Shown: positions 1-8,390 of the stretch, piece by piece
Layout: each line of letters starts with the position of its first letter
Position numbering within the stretch: the stretch's first letter is position 1
DNA from: Streptomyces sp. SDr-06
GTDB lineage: Bacteria; Actinomycetota; Actinomycetes; Streptomycetales; Streptomycetaceae
Length of the DNA: 64,000 nt
Assembly (NCBI RefSeq): GCF_003324565.1
Contig: NZ_QOLA01000013.1
Coordinates: forward strand, 1 to 64,000
Direction: 5' to 3'
Notes under the pieces: generated by a model
Database searches by the model: none
What the model was told of the DNA's origin: nothing
Seen by the model: the letters and a program-made list of their open reading frames with translations, nothing else
Position numbers and translations under genes: made by a program

Positions 1-59
1 CTTTCAGCGCCGATGGTACTGCAGGGGGGACCCTGTGGGAGAGTAGGACGCCGCCGAAC
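1..59 (+). rRNA. rrf: 5S ribosomal RNA, 3' part only
   Basis: The first bases match the 3' half of actinobacterial 5S rRNA, including the helix IV/V region with the GGGGGGACCC-type strand and the GAGAGUAGGACGCCGCC tail. The 5' half lies outside the window. A strong terminator follows directly, as expected at the end of an rrn operon. The exact 3' end is uncertain by a few bases. Confidence 0.9.
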
Positions 60-70
60 AAATTGTGGGG

Positions 71-121
71 AAAGCCCCGCACCGGATCTGTAGGAATACA
101 GGTCACGGTGCGGGGCTTTTT
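71..121 (+). terminator. rrn operon terminator
   Basis: A 14-bp perfect inverted repeat (71-84 with 106-119) starts AAAGCCCCGCACCG and ends in a T run (117-121). It lies just after the 5S rRNA, so it is read as the intrinsic terminator of the ribosomal operon. Confidence 0.9.
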
Positions 122-143
122 CGCGTTGTGGCAGTATCCCTCC

Positions 144-695
144 ATGGAACACGTCATACGCCCCGTGCGGGCCGATGAATGGCTCAAGGTCAAAGAGCTC
201 CGGCTTGCCTCGTTGCTGGACCCCGCAGCACCCGTCGCCTTTCTCGACACGTACGAAAGCGCGGTCGCCCGGCCCGATGCGTACTGGCAGGAGCGGGCGG
301 CCGGGGCTTCACAACAGGAGGGTTCCGTCCGGCAGTTCATCGCTGAGGGGCCCGACGGGGAGTGGGCCGGCCAGGTGGTGGTGCTGGTCGAGGCCGAGGG
401 TGATGACGACGTGTTCGGGAACAGGATCGCCGCACCGCAGGCCCACCTCGTGGGCGTGTTCGTACGGCCCGGGCACCGCGGGGTCGGGCTGACCGAGCGG
501 CTCTTCGCGGCCGCACTGGAATGGGCCTGGGCGCTGCCGGAGCCGCGCCTGCACCGGGTACGGCTCTTCGTGCACGAGAACAACCCGCGCGCCCAGGGCT
601 TCTACCGCAAGGCCGGCTTCGTGCCGACCGGGGTCACCGCGTTGCTGTCCGGGGACGGTTTCTACGACCTGGAGATGGAGATCGTCCGGCCGTAG
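144..695 (+). CDS. GNAT family N-acetyltransferase
   Basis: This 183-residue protein begins MEHVIRPVRADEW, a typical GNAT opening. The C-terminal half has the acetyl-CoA binding core: LVGVFVRPGHRGVGLTERL near residues 102-120 (motif A) and a VHENNPRAQGFYRKAGF motif B near 150-167. The ATG at 144 is preferred because an upstream ATG at 63 lies inside the rRNA terminator. The substrate cannot be told from sequence. It stands alone between the rRNA operon and the convergent secretion-like locus. Confidence 0.85.
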   Translation: MEHVIRPVRADEWLKVKELRLASLLDPAAPVAFLDTYESAVARPDAYWQERAAGASQQEGSVRQFIAEGPDGEWAGQVVVLVEAEGDDDVFGNRIAAPQAHLVGVFVRPGHRGVGLTERLFAAALEWAWALPEPRLHRVRLFVHENNPRAQGFYRKAGFVPTGVTALLSGDGFYDLEMEIVRP

Positions 696-720
696 CCGTA
701 CGGGAGCGTACCGGCGTCAG

Positions 721-2295
721 TCAGGCGAGGGTCTCGGTCCAGCGGGCCCGGGCCTGTTCGGGGGAGCGGAGCAGGGCCAGGGTGGGCATGCCCAGGTTCT
801 GGCCGGTCGACAGCAGCTCGGGGAGCCTGGGCAGCGGGGCCACGGCCGCGACGTCGTCCAGGACGAGTGTCATTGGTGGGTCGAGGCGACCGTCAGATGA
901 CCGTTCGGCCATGCGGCGGCCGCGCTCGACCACGTCTGAGGCGAGTGCCGTGAGCAGGGGCATCGCGGCGGGATGGGACCGGGGGTCCTCGATCGCTTCA
1001 CCCACCACATAAAGGGTGCCCCCCTCGTTCACAAATGATTCCAGCGCGAGCGAATCCGCTCGGTTCGGGTTGCAGGCGTCGCGGATATGGATCGAGGAGA
1101 GACAGGCCAGAGCCCGGGCCGTCAACTGCTGGGCGATTTCCCGGCGTTCGGGGTAGGCGGTGAGGGCGGACTCCAGGAGCCCGGCGCCGCCGCTCTGGGC
1201 CTTGGGGTGGGTGCGGAGGATGCGTACCGCCTCCTGGGCGGACGTCCCCTGTGACCAGCGGTGCAGCTGCTTCATGGCCTTGCCGTCGCGGCTCTCCAGG
1301 GCGGCGGCGTGCAGCCAGCAGCGCAGGAGGGTTTCCGCGGTGTCCGCCATGGCGGCGTCCACGCGGGCCTGCGGGCGGACCGGGGCCAGGAGCGCGGCGG
1401 CCCGCGCGGCGGCGGTGTCGGGGTCTTCGCAGCCGGCGGTGGGGGACCAGTGCAGCCTGGCGGGGGTGTCGCAGCGGTGGGTCGGGTCGTAGACGTGTAC
1501 GGGGCCGAGCTTTGCCCGGGCGTCCTTCGTCTCCGCCCACAGGACGGGGTCCGAGGTGACCACCAGGGCCGGGCCCTCCGCGTCCTGGATCGCCTGGAGG
1601 GCGGTGGGTCTTCTCGCTTCCGGGGCGCCGAAGAGGAGGCGGGGGGCCTGCTGTTCCGCCCGGGGGGCGGGGAGCTGTTCCCACGTGGCGGGGGCGGGCT
1701 CGCTCACGGGCGCGGGGTGCGGGTGTTCTTGCGGTGGTGCGGGGCTGGGTGCGACCGGCTGCGCGGGAGCGGCGAGCGGGGCTCCGGCGGGTGCCCGCTG
1801 TGTCCGCTCTTCCCCGAGGTCTCGGCTTCGCTCGGCCGGGGGAGGCCCCAGCAGCCCCGCGGAACGTTCGTCGACGCCCACGGGCGAGGGGAGTTCAGGG
1901 GAGGCACCCGCGACCCGGCTCGGCGCGTGCTTCGCTCTCGATCGCACCGCTCGCCAGCGGGTGAACGTGCCCAGGGCGAAGATCGTCAGGACGATCAGGA
2001 CGAGGAGTTCGCCGATCAGGAGGCCCCAGAAGAGGCCGTAGCCCGAGAGAGCGGTCGGCGGGGTGTCGGGCCAGGCGGCCGGCAGGTCGTGGGGGGCGGT
2101 CACCAGGGAGCGCAGGGCCATCGGGCTGTGCGTGAACGATACGCCGGGGGGCCAGGCCCCCTGGGTGAAGAGGCCCGCCAGACCCGTGGCCGTCCACACC
2201 AGGACCGTGAGGCCAAGCAGGAAGGCCAGCAGGCCGATCAGGAGTCCGTCCGGGATGCCGCGCTGGTCGCCTCTCGGTGTGCCGGTTCCGCTCAC
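721..2295 (-). CDS. TraG/VirD4-like coupling protein homologue with degraded P-loop
   Basis: This 524-residue protein has two membrane segments near residues 18-44 and 87-110, a Pro/Ala-rich linker (about 125-220) and a C-terminal domain resembling T4SS coupling ATPases. The stretch ALVVTSDPVLW (about 243-253) followed by LGPVHVYDP matches what follows the P-loop in VirD4/TraG. VLDDVAAVAPLPRLPEL (about 478-494) resembles their Walker B region. Where GxxGxGKT should stand it reads LLFGAPEARRPTA, so the Walker A lysine is absent. It is the last gene of the minus-strand cluster, one base after the VirB4-like gene. Streptomyces homologues are often labelled 'type VI secretion protein', which is misleading. 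Family placement is inference. Confidence 0.7.
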   Translation of the reverse strand: MSGTGTPRGDQRGIPDGLLIGLLAFLLGLTVLVWTATGLAGLFTQGAWPPGVSFTHSPMALRSLVTAPHDLPAAWPDTPPTALSGYGLFWGLLIGELLVLIVLTIFALGTFTRWRAVRSRAKHAPSRVAGASPELPSPVGVDERSAGLLGPPPAERSRDLGEERTQRAPAGAPLAAPAQPVAPSPAPPQEHPHPAPVSEPAPATWEQLPAPRAEQQAPRLLFGAPEARRPTALQAIQDAEGPALVVTSDPVLWAETKDARAKLGPVHVYDPTHRCDTPARLHWSPTAGCEDPDTAAARAAALLAPVRPQARVDAAMADTAETLLRCWLHAAALESRDGKAMKQLHRWSQGTSAQEAVRILRTHPKAQSGGAGLLESALTAYPERREIAQQLTARALACLSSIHIRDACNPNRADSLALESFVNEGGTLYVVGEAIEDPRSHPAAMPLLTALASDVVERGRRMAERSSDGRLDPPMTLVLDDVAAVAPLPRLPELLSTGQNLGMPTLALLRSPEQARARWTETLA

Positions 2296-2296
2296 G

Positions 2297-3715
2297 TCAG
2301 GCCACCGTGGACTCGGACGAGCCGGACAGTTGCTGTTCGATGAGCGCGGCGCGGCGTTCCGCCTCCGATTCGAGCTGGGAGTCCAGCTCCGAGGCCAGGA
2401 TGTCGTCCGTGGCGGCGGACTCGGTCATGGCGCGGTCGGTGAAGACCAGCGGCCGTTCGCGTTCCGTGATCAGGTGTTTGACGACCTGGACGTTGCCGTT
2501 GACGTCCCAGACGGCGATGCCCGGGGTGAGGGTGGGGATGATCTCGACCGCCCAGCGGGGCAGGCCGAGGACGCGGCCCGTCGCCCTGGCCTCGTCGGCC
2601 TTCTGGGCGTAGATCGTCCTGGTCGAGGCCATCTTGAGGATCGCCGCCGCTTCCCTCGCCGCCGCTCCGTCCACGACGTCGGAGAGGTGGTGGACCACCG
2701 CCACGAAGGACAGGCCGAGACGTCGGCCGAACTTCAGGAGGCGCTGGAAGAGCTGGGCCACGAAGGGGCTGTTGATGATGTGCCAGGCCTCCTCGACCAG
2801 GAAGATGCGCTTCTTCCGGTCGGGGCGGATCCAGGTGTGCTCCAGCCAGACGCCCACGATCGCCATCAGGATCGGCATCGCGATCGAGTTGCGGTCGATG
2901 TGCGAAAGGTCGAAGACGATCAGGGGCGCGTCCAGGTCGATGCCCACCGTGGTCGGGCCGTCGAACATGCCGCGCAGGTCGCCGTCGACCAGACGGTCGA
3001 GCACCAGGGCGACGTCCAGGCCCCAGGCCCGTACGTCGTCTATGTCGACGTTCATCGCCTCGGCCGACTCGGCCTCGGGGTGGCGGAGTTGCTCGACGAT
3101 GTCGGTCAGGACCGGCTGGCGGTCCGTGATCGTCCCGTTGACGTAGGCGTGCGCGACCTTGAGAGCGAAACCCGATCGTTCGTCCAGGCCGTGACCCATC
3201 GCGACTTCGATGATCGTTCGAAGCAGGGCGAGCTGGCCGGTCGTGGTGATCGCCGGGTCCAGTGGGTTGAGCCGGATGCCGCCGTCCATCGCGGTCATCG
3301 GGTCGAGCCGGATGGGAGTTATCCCCAGCTCGCGCGCGATGAGGTTCCATTCGCCGACGCCGTCCTCGCCCTGGGCGTCGAGCACGACCACCTGCCGGTC
3401 GCGGAACCTCAACTGCCGCAGCACATAGGTCTTCTCCAGGGCCGACTTGCCGTTGCCGGACTCGCCGAGGACCAGCCAGTGCGGGGCCGGGAGCTGCTGT
3501 CCGTACAGCTGGAACGGGTCGTAGATGTAGCCCTTGCCGCTGTACACCTCGCGCCCGATGATCACGCCGGAGTCGCCGAGGCCGGGGGCGGCGGTCGGCA
3601 GGTAGACGGCCTGGGCCTGGCCCGTGGAGGTGCGGACGGGAAGGCGGGTGGTCTCCACCTTGCCGAAGAGCAGGGCGGTGAAGGCGTCGGTGACGAGAGA
3701 CAGCGGATCTCGCAT
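2297..3715 (-). CDS. VirB4/TraC-like ATPase of type IV secretion
   Basis: This 472-residue ATPase has Walker A GESGNGKSA at residues 84-92 and Walker B RIFLVEEAWHII around 300-312, the usual VirB4 form. VirB4 proteins energise assembly of type IV secretion channels at the inner membrane face. At 472 residues it covers only the ATPase half of a normal VirB4 (about 800). The missing N-terminal part may be in the upstream gene (3735-5282). It follows that gene after 19 bp, so translation is probably linked. Confidence 0.82.
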   Translation of the reverse strand: MRDPLSLVTDAFTALLFGKVETTRLPVRTSTGQAQAVYLPTAAPGLGDSGVIIGREVYSGKGYIYDPFQLYGQQLPAPHWLVLGESGNGKSALEKTYVLRQLRFRDRQVVVLDAQGEDGVGEWNLIARELGITPIRLDPMTAMDGGIRLNPLDPAITTTGQLALLRTIIEVAMGHGLDERSGFALKVAHAYVNGTITDRQPVLTDIVEQLRHPEAESAEAMNVDIDDVRAWGLDVALVLDRLVDGDLRGMFDGPTTVGIDLDAPLIVFDLSHIDRNSIAMPILMAIVGVWLEHTWIRPDRKKRIFLVEEAWHIINSPFVAQLFQRLLKFGRRLGLSFVAVVHHLSDVVDGAAAREAAAILKMASTRTIYAQKADEARATGRVLGLPRWAVEIIPTLTPGIAVWDVNGNVQVVKHLITERERPLVFTDRAMTESAATDDILASELDSQLESEAERRAALIEQQLSGSSESTVA

Positions 3716-3734
3716 GGCGGGTACTGCCTCTCAA

Positions 3735-5282
3735 CTAGCGGCGGATGCCGGTCGCGAACGGCAAGGTGTTGACGAAGGCCCGATGGTGCTCGCGGTCGCA
3801 CCACTCCAGCTTCAGGTACGACTTGCCGGCGGAGGCCCTGATGGTCCGCTTGTCGCGGGCCAGGGCCTCCGGCGAGCGCGAGGACACCGTGATGTAGCCG
3901 ACCAGGTTGACGCCGGCGGCCCCGCTCGCGAGGTCCTCGCCGCGCTGGTCGAGGCGGCCGTGGGCGGCGATGTCGCGCGGGTCGACCGTGCGGTTCATCT
4001 TGGCCGCGCGGGACGCCTCCGCCTCGTCGTTGGTCTTCTCGGTGAGCATGCGCTCGATCGCGACCTCGGTGGGTTCGAGGTCCATGCAGACCGCCACCGT
4101 GCGGATCACGTCCGGCGTGTGGACGAGCAGCGGGGCCAGGAAGTTGACGCCGACCGGGGTCATCGGCCACTCCTTCACCCACGCCGTGGCGTGGCACCAG
4201 GGGGCCCGCGTCGAGGACTCGCGGGTCTTGGCCTGGAGGTAGGTGGGCTCCACGGCGTCGAGCTCGGCGGGCCAGGCGTTGCGCTTGGTCATGGCCTGGA
4301 TGTGGTCGATGGGGTGGTCCGGGTCGTACATGGAGTGCACGAGCGAGGCGAGACGGCTCTGGCCGAGCGGCTGGCGTACCCGGATGTCGGCCTCCGCCAA
4401 CCGGGCGCAGATGTCGGTCAGTTCGCGGGCCATGACGACCGCGAGGCCGGCGTCGCGGTCGAGCTTGCGGCCGTGGGGGTTGGCGGCGCGGGCCATGGCG
4501 TGGGCCTCGGCGGCGAGCTCGCGGCTGTACTGCATGCAGGCCACGAGGTAGGCGCGGTGCTGCTCGCTGGAGGTGGACACCATGGACTGGAGCTGCTCGT
4601 ACGACTCCTGGAGCCAGGCCGGGGCGTTCTTGTCGCCGCGCTGGGCGACGTCCTTGGCGTGCGCGTCGGGGTCGGCGGGCAGGGTGCGGGCCAGCATCTG
4701 GAGCCTCGTCACGAAGCCGTCGCCGTTGGCGACGTGCTTGAGTAGCGTGCCGAAACGGTCGACCAGGGCTTCCTGGTCCTCACTGTCGCGCAGGCCGACG
4801 CCCGGTCCCTCGATCTCGATCGCGGCCGTCACGGTACGCCGGTCGGCGTGCAGCAGGACCGCGATCTCGTCGGGACCGAAGGGAGCCGCGAGCCAGTTGA
4901 TGTGGCCGATGCCGGGCGGCGGCCCGACCTCGACCTCGCGCCCGTCGAGCCGCACCCCGGCCTCGGGCGCCCCCGAGCGGAAGGCGGTGCCGCGCCGGAG
5001 CGACCGCTTGTAACTGCGGTTGATCTCGAACCACTTGTAGAACGTGCGGTGCTTGTACGGCAGGTACACCGCGGCGAGCGCCAGGAACGGGAAGCCCATC
5101 AGGAGCACGATCCGCAGGGACAGGACGGGGACGAGCAGCCCGCACATCATGCCGAGGAAGGCGCCGCCGATGATCAGTACGATCTCGCCGGTCTCGCGGT
5201 TCTTGCCGACGACGGCCGACGGCCGGGCACGGCCGATCAGATACGTACGGCGGGGCGCGACCGGCTGGGACTGGGTCGTCAA
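3735..5282 (-). CDS. SCO6880/PrgI-family protein (VirB3 plus VirB4 N-domain-like)
   Basis: The 515-residue product starts MTTQSQPVAPRRTYLIGRA and has two close membrane helices (about residues 34-75), as in PrgI/VirB3 proteins. A long soluble domain follows, with AVLLHADRRTVTAAIEIEG and helical stretches like the N-terminal domain of VirB4. Taken with the next gene, it could form a VirB3-VirB4 unit split in two; this is inference. The ATG overlaps the stop of the TrbL-like gene by four bases (5279-5282), showing translational coupling. Confidence 0.75.
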   Translation of the reverse strand: MTTQSQPVAPRRTYLIGRARPSAVVGKNRETGEIVLIIGGAFLGMMCGLLVPVLSLRIVLLMGFPFLALAAVYLPYKHRTFYKWFEINRSYKRSLRRGTAFRSGAPEAGVRLDGREVEVGPPPGIGHINWLAAPFGPDEIAVLLHADRRTVTAAIEIEGPGVGLRDSEDQEALVDRFGTLLKHVANGDGFVTRLQMLARTLPADPDAHAKDVAQRGDKNAPAWLQESYEQLQSMVSTSSEQHRAYLVACMQYSRELAAEAHAMARAANPHGRKLDRDAGLAVVMARELTDICARLAEADIRVRQPLGQSRLASLVHSMYDPDHPIDHIQAMTKRNAWPAELDAVEPTYLQAKTRESSTRAPWCHATAWVKEWPMTPVGVNFLAPLLVHTPDVIRTVAVCMDLEPTEVAIERMLTEKTNDEAEASRAAKMNRTVDPRDIAAHGRLDQRGEDLASGAAGVNLVGYITVSSRSPEALARDKRTIRASAGKSYLKLEWCDREHHRAFVNTLPFATGIRR

Positions 5283-6631
5283 CGCCCTCCACCTCCAGTG
5301 TTCTTGTTACCTGTGTTGCGGCGGTGAGTGTGCGGCGTGCCCGACGTGGGAGCGGAGCCGCTGCGCGGCGTGGGTGCGGCGGAGGGGACAGTTCCGCCGC
5401 CGACCCCGCCGCCGGAGCCCCGGCTGCTGTGGGCGGACATGCCGCCGGACACGGCGTTCGCGGGGCGCGCCTGGGTGGCTCCGCCCCCCTGGTTGCCCCG
5501 TCCGCTGTGGGTCTTGATGCCCTGGGAGACGAGGGCGGCGGGCGAGGAGATGAGGGCGGCGGCCTGGGAGCCGTCGGTGGCCTGCTTGCGGTTGGTGCGG
5601 GCGGAGGCGATCTCGTCGCCGAAGCCGGGCACGAAGCGGTAGATCATCGCCGAGGCGAAGATCGCGAGCAGGATGATGGCCAGGCCCGAGACGACTGCCG
5701 AGAACGAGTCCGGGCCCTTGCCGGAAGAGAGCGCCCCGGCGAGCCCGAGCACGATCACGATGACCGGTTTCACCATGATCACGGCGATCATGATGCCCGC
5801 CCAGCGGCGTACGTGGCCCCACATGTTCTTGTCGACGAGCCCCGCGTACACGACGGTGCCGAGCAGCGCGCCGACGTACAACAGGGCGGCGCGGATGACC
5901 AGTTCGAGGAAGAGGACGCCCGCGGCCAGGATCGAGACGAGCGCGACGACGATCAGCATGATCGGCCCGCCGCCGATGTCCGTGCCCTTCTTGAGCGCGG
6001 CCGAGAACGACCCGAAGAACACGTCCGACTGGTTGCCGGTCGCGTTCGCGATGGCCTCCGTGACGGCGTCGGTCGCCGATACGACGGTGTAGAGGATCAG
6101 CGGCGTGAACGCGGAGGCGAGGACCGTCAGCCACAGGAAGCCGACGGCCTCCGAGATCGCCGTCGACAGCGGCACCCCGCGGATGGCCCGTTTGGCCACG
6201 GCCAAGAGCCACAGGACGAGGGTGAGGAAGGTCGCGGCGGCGAAGACCACGGCGTACTGGGTGCGGAAGCTGGGGTTGGTGAAGTCGACCGTCGCCGTCG
6301 ACTTCACCGCGTCGGAGAGCTTGCCGACGATCCAGGCGGCCGCGTCGGCACAGCCCTTCGCCAGGGAGGTCAGGGGGTCGGCGGATTGGGTATCGGGTGG
6401 CGGGGTGGCTCCGCCCTTGCTGGAACCGGATTCGCAGTAGTCCCTGGCGGGGCCACGAATGAGGTCGCAGGCGTTGTTGCTCGGGCTCGGGCTCGGACTG
6501 CTGCCCGGTGACCCGCTCGGAGTGGGAGTCGGGGCAGCGTACGCCCTGGTCGCGAGCAGGATGGCCGCCGTCTGGACGGCCGTGAACGCGGCGGCGATCG
6601 AGAAGGCGCGGTGGGGCGGCTTACCGGGCAT
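5279..6631 (-). CDS. TrbL/VirB6-like polytopic membrane protein
   Basis: This 450-residue protein has an N-terminal signal or anchor (MPGKPPHRAFSIAAAFTAVQ), a Pro/Ser-rich spacer, and a short cysteine-containing stretch. At least six hydrophobic helices follow between about residues 130 and 360. The C-tail is rich in Gly, Ser and Pro. The profile matches TrbL/VirB6, the inner-membrane channel part of type IV secretion. The start at 6631 is chosen because it overlaps the stop of the previous gene by 11 bp. The upstream extension to 6871 is low-complexity Arg/Ser/Pro and belongs to another frame. Confidence 0.75.
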   Translation of the reverse strand: MPGKPPHRAFSIAAAFTAVQTAAILLATRAYAAPTPTPSGSPGSSPSPSPSNNACDLIRGPARDYCESGSSKGGATPPPDTQSADPLTSLAKGCADAAAWIVGKLSDAVKSTATVDFTNPSFRTQYAVVFAAATFLTLVLWLLAVAKRAIRGVPLSTAISEAVGFLWLTVLASAFTPLILYTVVSATDAVTEAIANATGNQSDVFFGSFSAALKKGTDIGGGPIMLIVVALVSILAAGVLFLELVIRAALLYVGALLGTVVYAGLVDKNMWGHVRRWAGIMIAVIMVKPVIVIVLGLAGALSSGKGPDSFSAVVSGLAIILLAIFASAMIYRFVPGFGDEIASARTNRKQATDGSQAAALISSPAALVSQGIKTHSGRGNQGGGATQARPANAVSGGMSAHSSRGSGGGVGGGTVPSAAPTPRSGSAPTSGTPHTHRRNTGNKNTGGGGR

Positions 6632-7487
6632 ACGTGAACCCTCCGTACTGCTCCACGGCGTCGGACATGTCCTTGGCGGGAGCGGCGGCCTGGTCACGGC
6701 CGACGGGTGCCGGGCCGTCCTTCTGCGTAAAGTCGGTGATCTTCCAGTCCCCGCCGGTCCACTTGAGCTGGAACGTGTTCGTGAACCAGCTCTCCGACAC
6801 TGGGTTCTTGGAGCCCTCACCAGCCATCCCGAACAGTGCCGAGTACCAGACCGACACGGTCGCGGTGGCACCGTCGAACTTGTCCGCCTTGGAGCCGACC
6901 GGGTTGAACCGGGAGATGAACGTCTGCCCAGCGGGCGCCGTGCCGTCCGGGTTGAGGCCGATGCGGGTCAGGAAATCCTTGCCGGAGTAGGCCTTGTCGA
7001 GGTCGCTCTGCCGGGCCGCCGCGACATCCGGGGCGTACACCGTGCCCACGATTTCGTGACGGCGGTTCGTGCTGTACATGCCGTCGGAGCCCAGCGCCAC
7101 CAGGTAGTTGACGGCAGCCGACTGTGCCCCCTGCTCGTTCTGGGGGAAGCCGGAGGCGATGCCGGATTGTTTGCCCGGTACCGGCTTCGTGCCGGTGGCC
7201 GCCGTCGACTGGCCGTCCGGCTTCTTCGCGTTCTGGCCGTCCGCCGAGGCGCCGGAGTCGCCGCCCCGGTTCGCGAAGGCGATCGCGGCCACCAGCAGGA
7301 CCACGACGCCCACCACCATGACGAGCGAGCGGCTGTTGCGCGGGGGGCGGCGGGTGCCGCCGTAGCTGTCGCCGGAGCCTTCCGGGAGGCGGGTGCGGGT
7401 CTGGCGGGTGCCGCCGAGCGTGCTGAAGCGGTCGTCGCCCGGGCCCGGGGCACCCCCGCCGTGGCCCGGCTCGTCGTCGAAACTCAT
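6621..7487 (-). CDS. membrane-anchored conjugation-like protein (VirB8/TcpC-like candidate)
   Basis: The 288-residue product has a cytoplasmic Gly/Arg-rich N-terminus, one membrane helix (SLVMVVGVVVLLVAAIAFA, about residues 73-91) and an external domain of about 190 residues. That domain resembles an NTF2-like fold (KWTGGDWKITDF near the end). This layout matches VirB8/TcpC proteins, which scaffold Gram-positive type IV channels. No signature residue proves it. The start MSFDDEPG at 7487 is preferred over an upstream extension. Confidence 0.6.
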   Translation of the reverse strand: MSFDDEPGHGGGAPGPGDDRFSTLGGTRQTRTRLPEGSGDSYGGTRRPPRNSRSLVMVVGVVVLLVAAIAFANRGGDSGASADGQNAKKPDGQSTAATGTKPVPGKQSGIASGFPQNEQGAQSAAVNYLVALGSDGMYSTNRRHEIVGTVYAPDVAAARQSDLDKAYSGKDFLTRIGLNPDGTAPAGQTFISRFNPVGSKADKFDGATATVSVWYSALFGMAGEGSKNPVSESWFTNTFQLKWTGGDWKITDFTQKDGPAPVGRDQAAAPAKDMSDAVEQYGGFTYAR

Positions 7488-7671
7488 GCCTGCGCCCCCT
7501 CGACCGTTGGCGGTTCCGCGTAGTACGACGGTAGCCGTGCTGGTACCCGCGCGGGCGCGGTGTAATGACTCGACATCAGGGAGACGCAACCTCTGCCGTT
7601 GGGCACGACGGACGGGTGGTGTGAGGGGGACAGAAGAACAGAAAGAGGGGAGCGGATCGGCTGACGTGAGG

Positions 7672-7989
7672 TCAGACGGCCATCCCGTACACGATGGTGA
7701 AGAGCGTGCCGAGTGAGCCGATGATGAAGACTCCGGTCAGGCCCGCCACGATCAGGCCCTTGCCCTGCTCGGCGCTGAACGTGTCGCGCAGCGCCGTCGC
7801 TCCGATCCGCTGTTTGGCCGCACCCCATACCGCGATGCCGAGGCAGAGAAGGATGGCGACCGCCATCACCACCTCCACCATGATGCGGGCCTCGTTGCCG
7901 AGCGTCCCGAACGGCCCCCAGTTGGGGGCGATTCCGCCGATGATGGTGGTGATGTCGCCTTTTCCGGCTGCCAGGTACATGTAACTCAC
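7672..7989 (-). CDS. small two-helix membrane protein, VirB2/TrbC-size
   Basis: The 105-residue protein has two hydrophobic helices (about residues 38-58 and 78-100) joined by a basic loop (AAKQRIGATALRDTF). Size, topology and its place as first gene of the cluster fit a VirB2/TrbC pilin-like component, but no conserved signature is visible. The start could be the GTG at 7989 or the ATG at 7980. A 184-bp gap to the next gene holds nothing recognisable. Confidence 0.55.
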   Translation of the reverse strand: MSYMYLAAGKGDITTIIGGIAPNWGPFGTLGNEARIMVEVVMAVAILLCLGIAVWGAAKQRIGATALRDTFSAEQGKGLIVAGLTGVFIIGSLGTLFTIVYGMAV

Positions 7990-8390
7990 CGCCCCTGTCG
8001 GGTAGTTCGAAGCCCCTGCCCCATGGCATGGGTCAGGTTCTATCTTCGCTGATGAAACCGGCGGAGTAGGACGCCTTGGCGCCTCTCTTTACCCGCCCCC
8101 GCACGCCAGTGCCGGTCGCACCGCCCTGACCTGCGGTGAACCGGTTGTATGCGGGAAACGCGTATGGTCACTCTGTGTATCACGCAGGGTGACTCCGGGC
8201 AATGACTGTCGTTGTTACACCCTTGGGCCGCTTGTCGTGTCGGCGGTCCGGGTACGGGTGCCCAGGCGACGGGCCGCTTCATAGAAACTTCTCAGAAAAG
8301 GTTCATGGTCGTTCTCAGCGGGGCCCGCGAGAGTCAGAGTGTTCGCAGTAGTCAGCAAGCAGGCCCGCCGACCACCAGGAGACGCACCGT
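7990..8390. other. divergent promoter region of the secretion locus and protease
   Basis: This 401-bp gap separates the minus-strand secretion cluster from the plus-strand protease gene. It holds a short palindrome at 8020-8032 (CCCATG-G-CATGGG) near the minus-strand gene and the paired BldD-type boxes at 8168-8192. I tested the minus-strand leader for known riboswitch motifs by eye and found none. Confidence 0.6.
8168..8192. promoter_or_regulatory. two abutting BldD-type boxes
   Basis: TCACGCAGGGTGA (8180-8192) fits the published BldD core TNACNCWGNGTNA at every fixed position. TCACTCTGTGTAT (8168-8180) fits all but the last. Together they form a 27-bp dyad (8167-8193) with 10 of 12 arm positions paired. 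BldD is a c-di-GMP-responsive repressor of developmental genes. The location between divergent genes suggests control of one or both. Confidence 0.65.

Noticed and set aside
63-143. Earlier start for the GNAT gene
   Set aside because: The extension would translate the rRNA terminator hairpin, and the GNAT fold begins at the ATG at 144.
7990-8160. c-di-AMP (ydaO) or other riboswitch before the secretion cluster
   Set aside because: The leader next to cell-wall genes suggested it, but the conserved core blocks of ydaO were not found on either strand.
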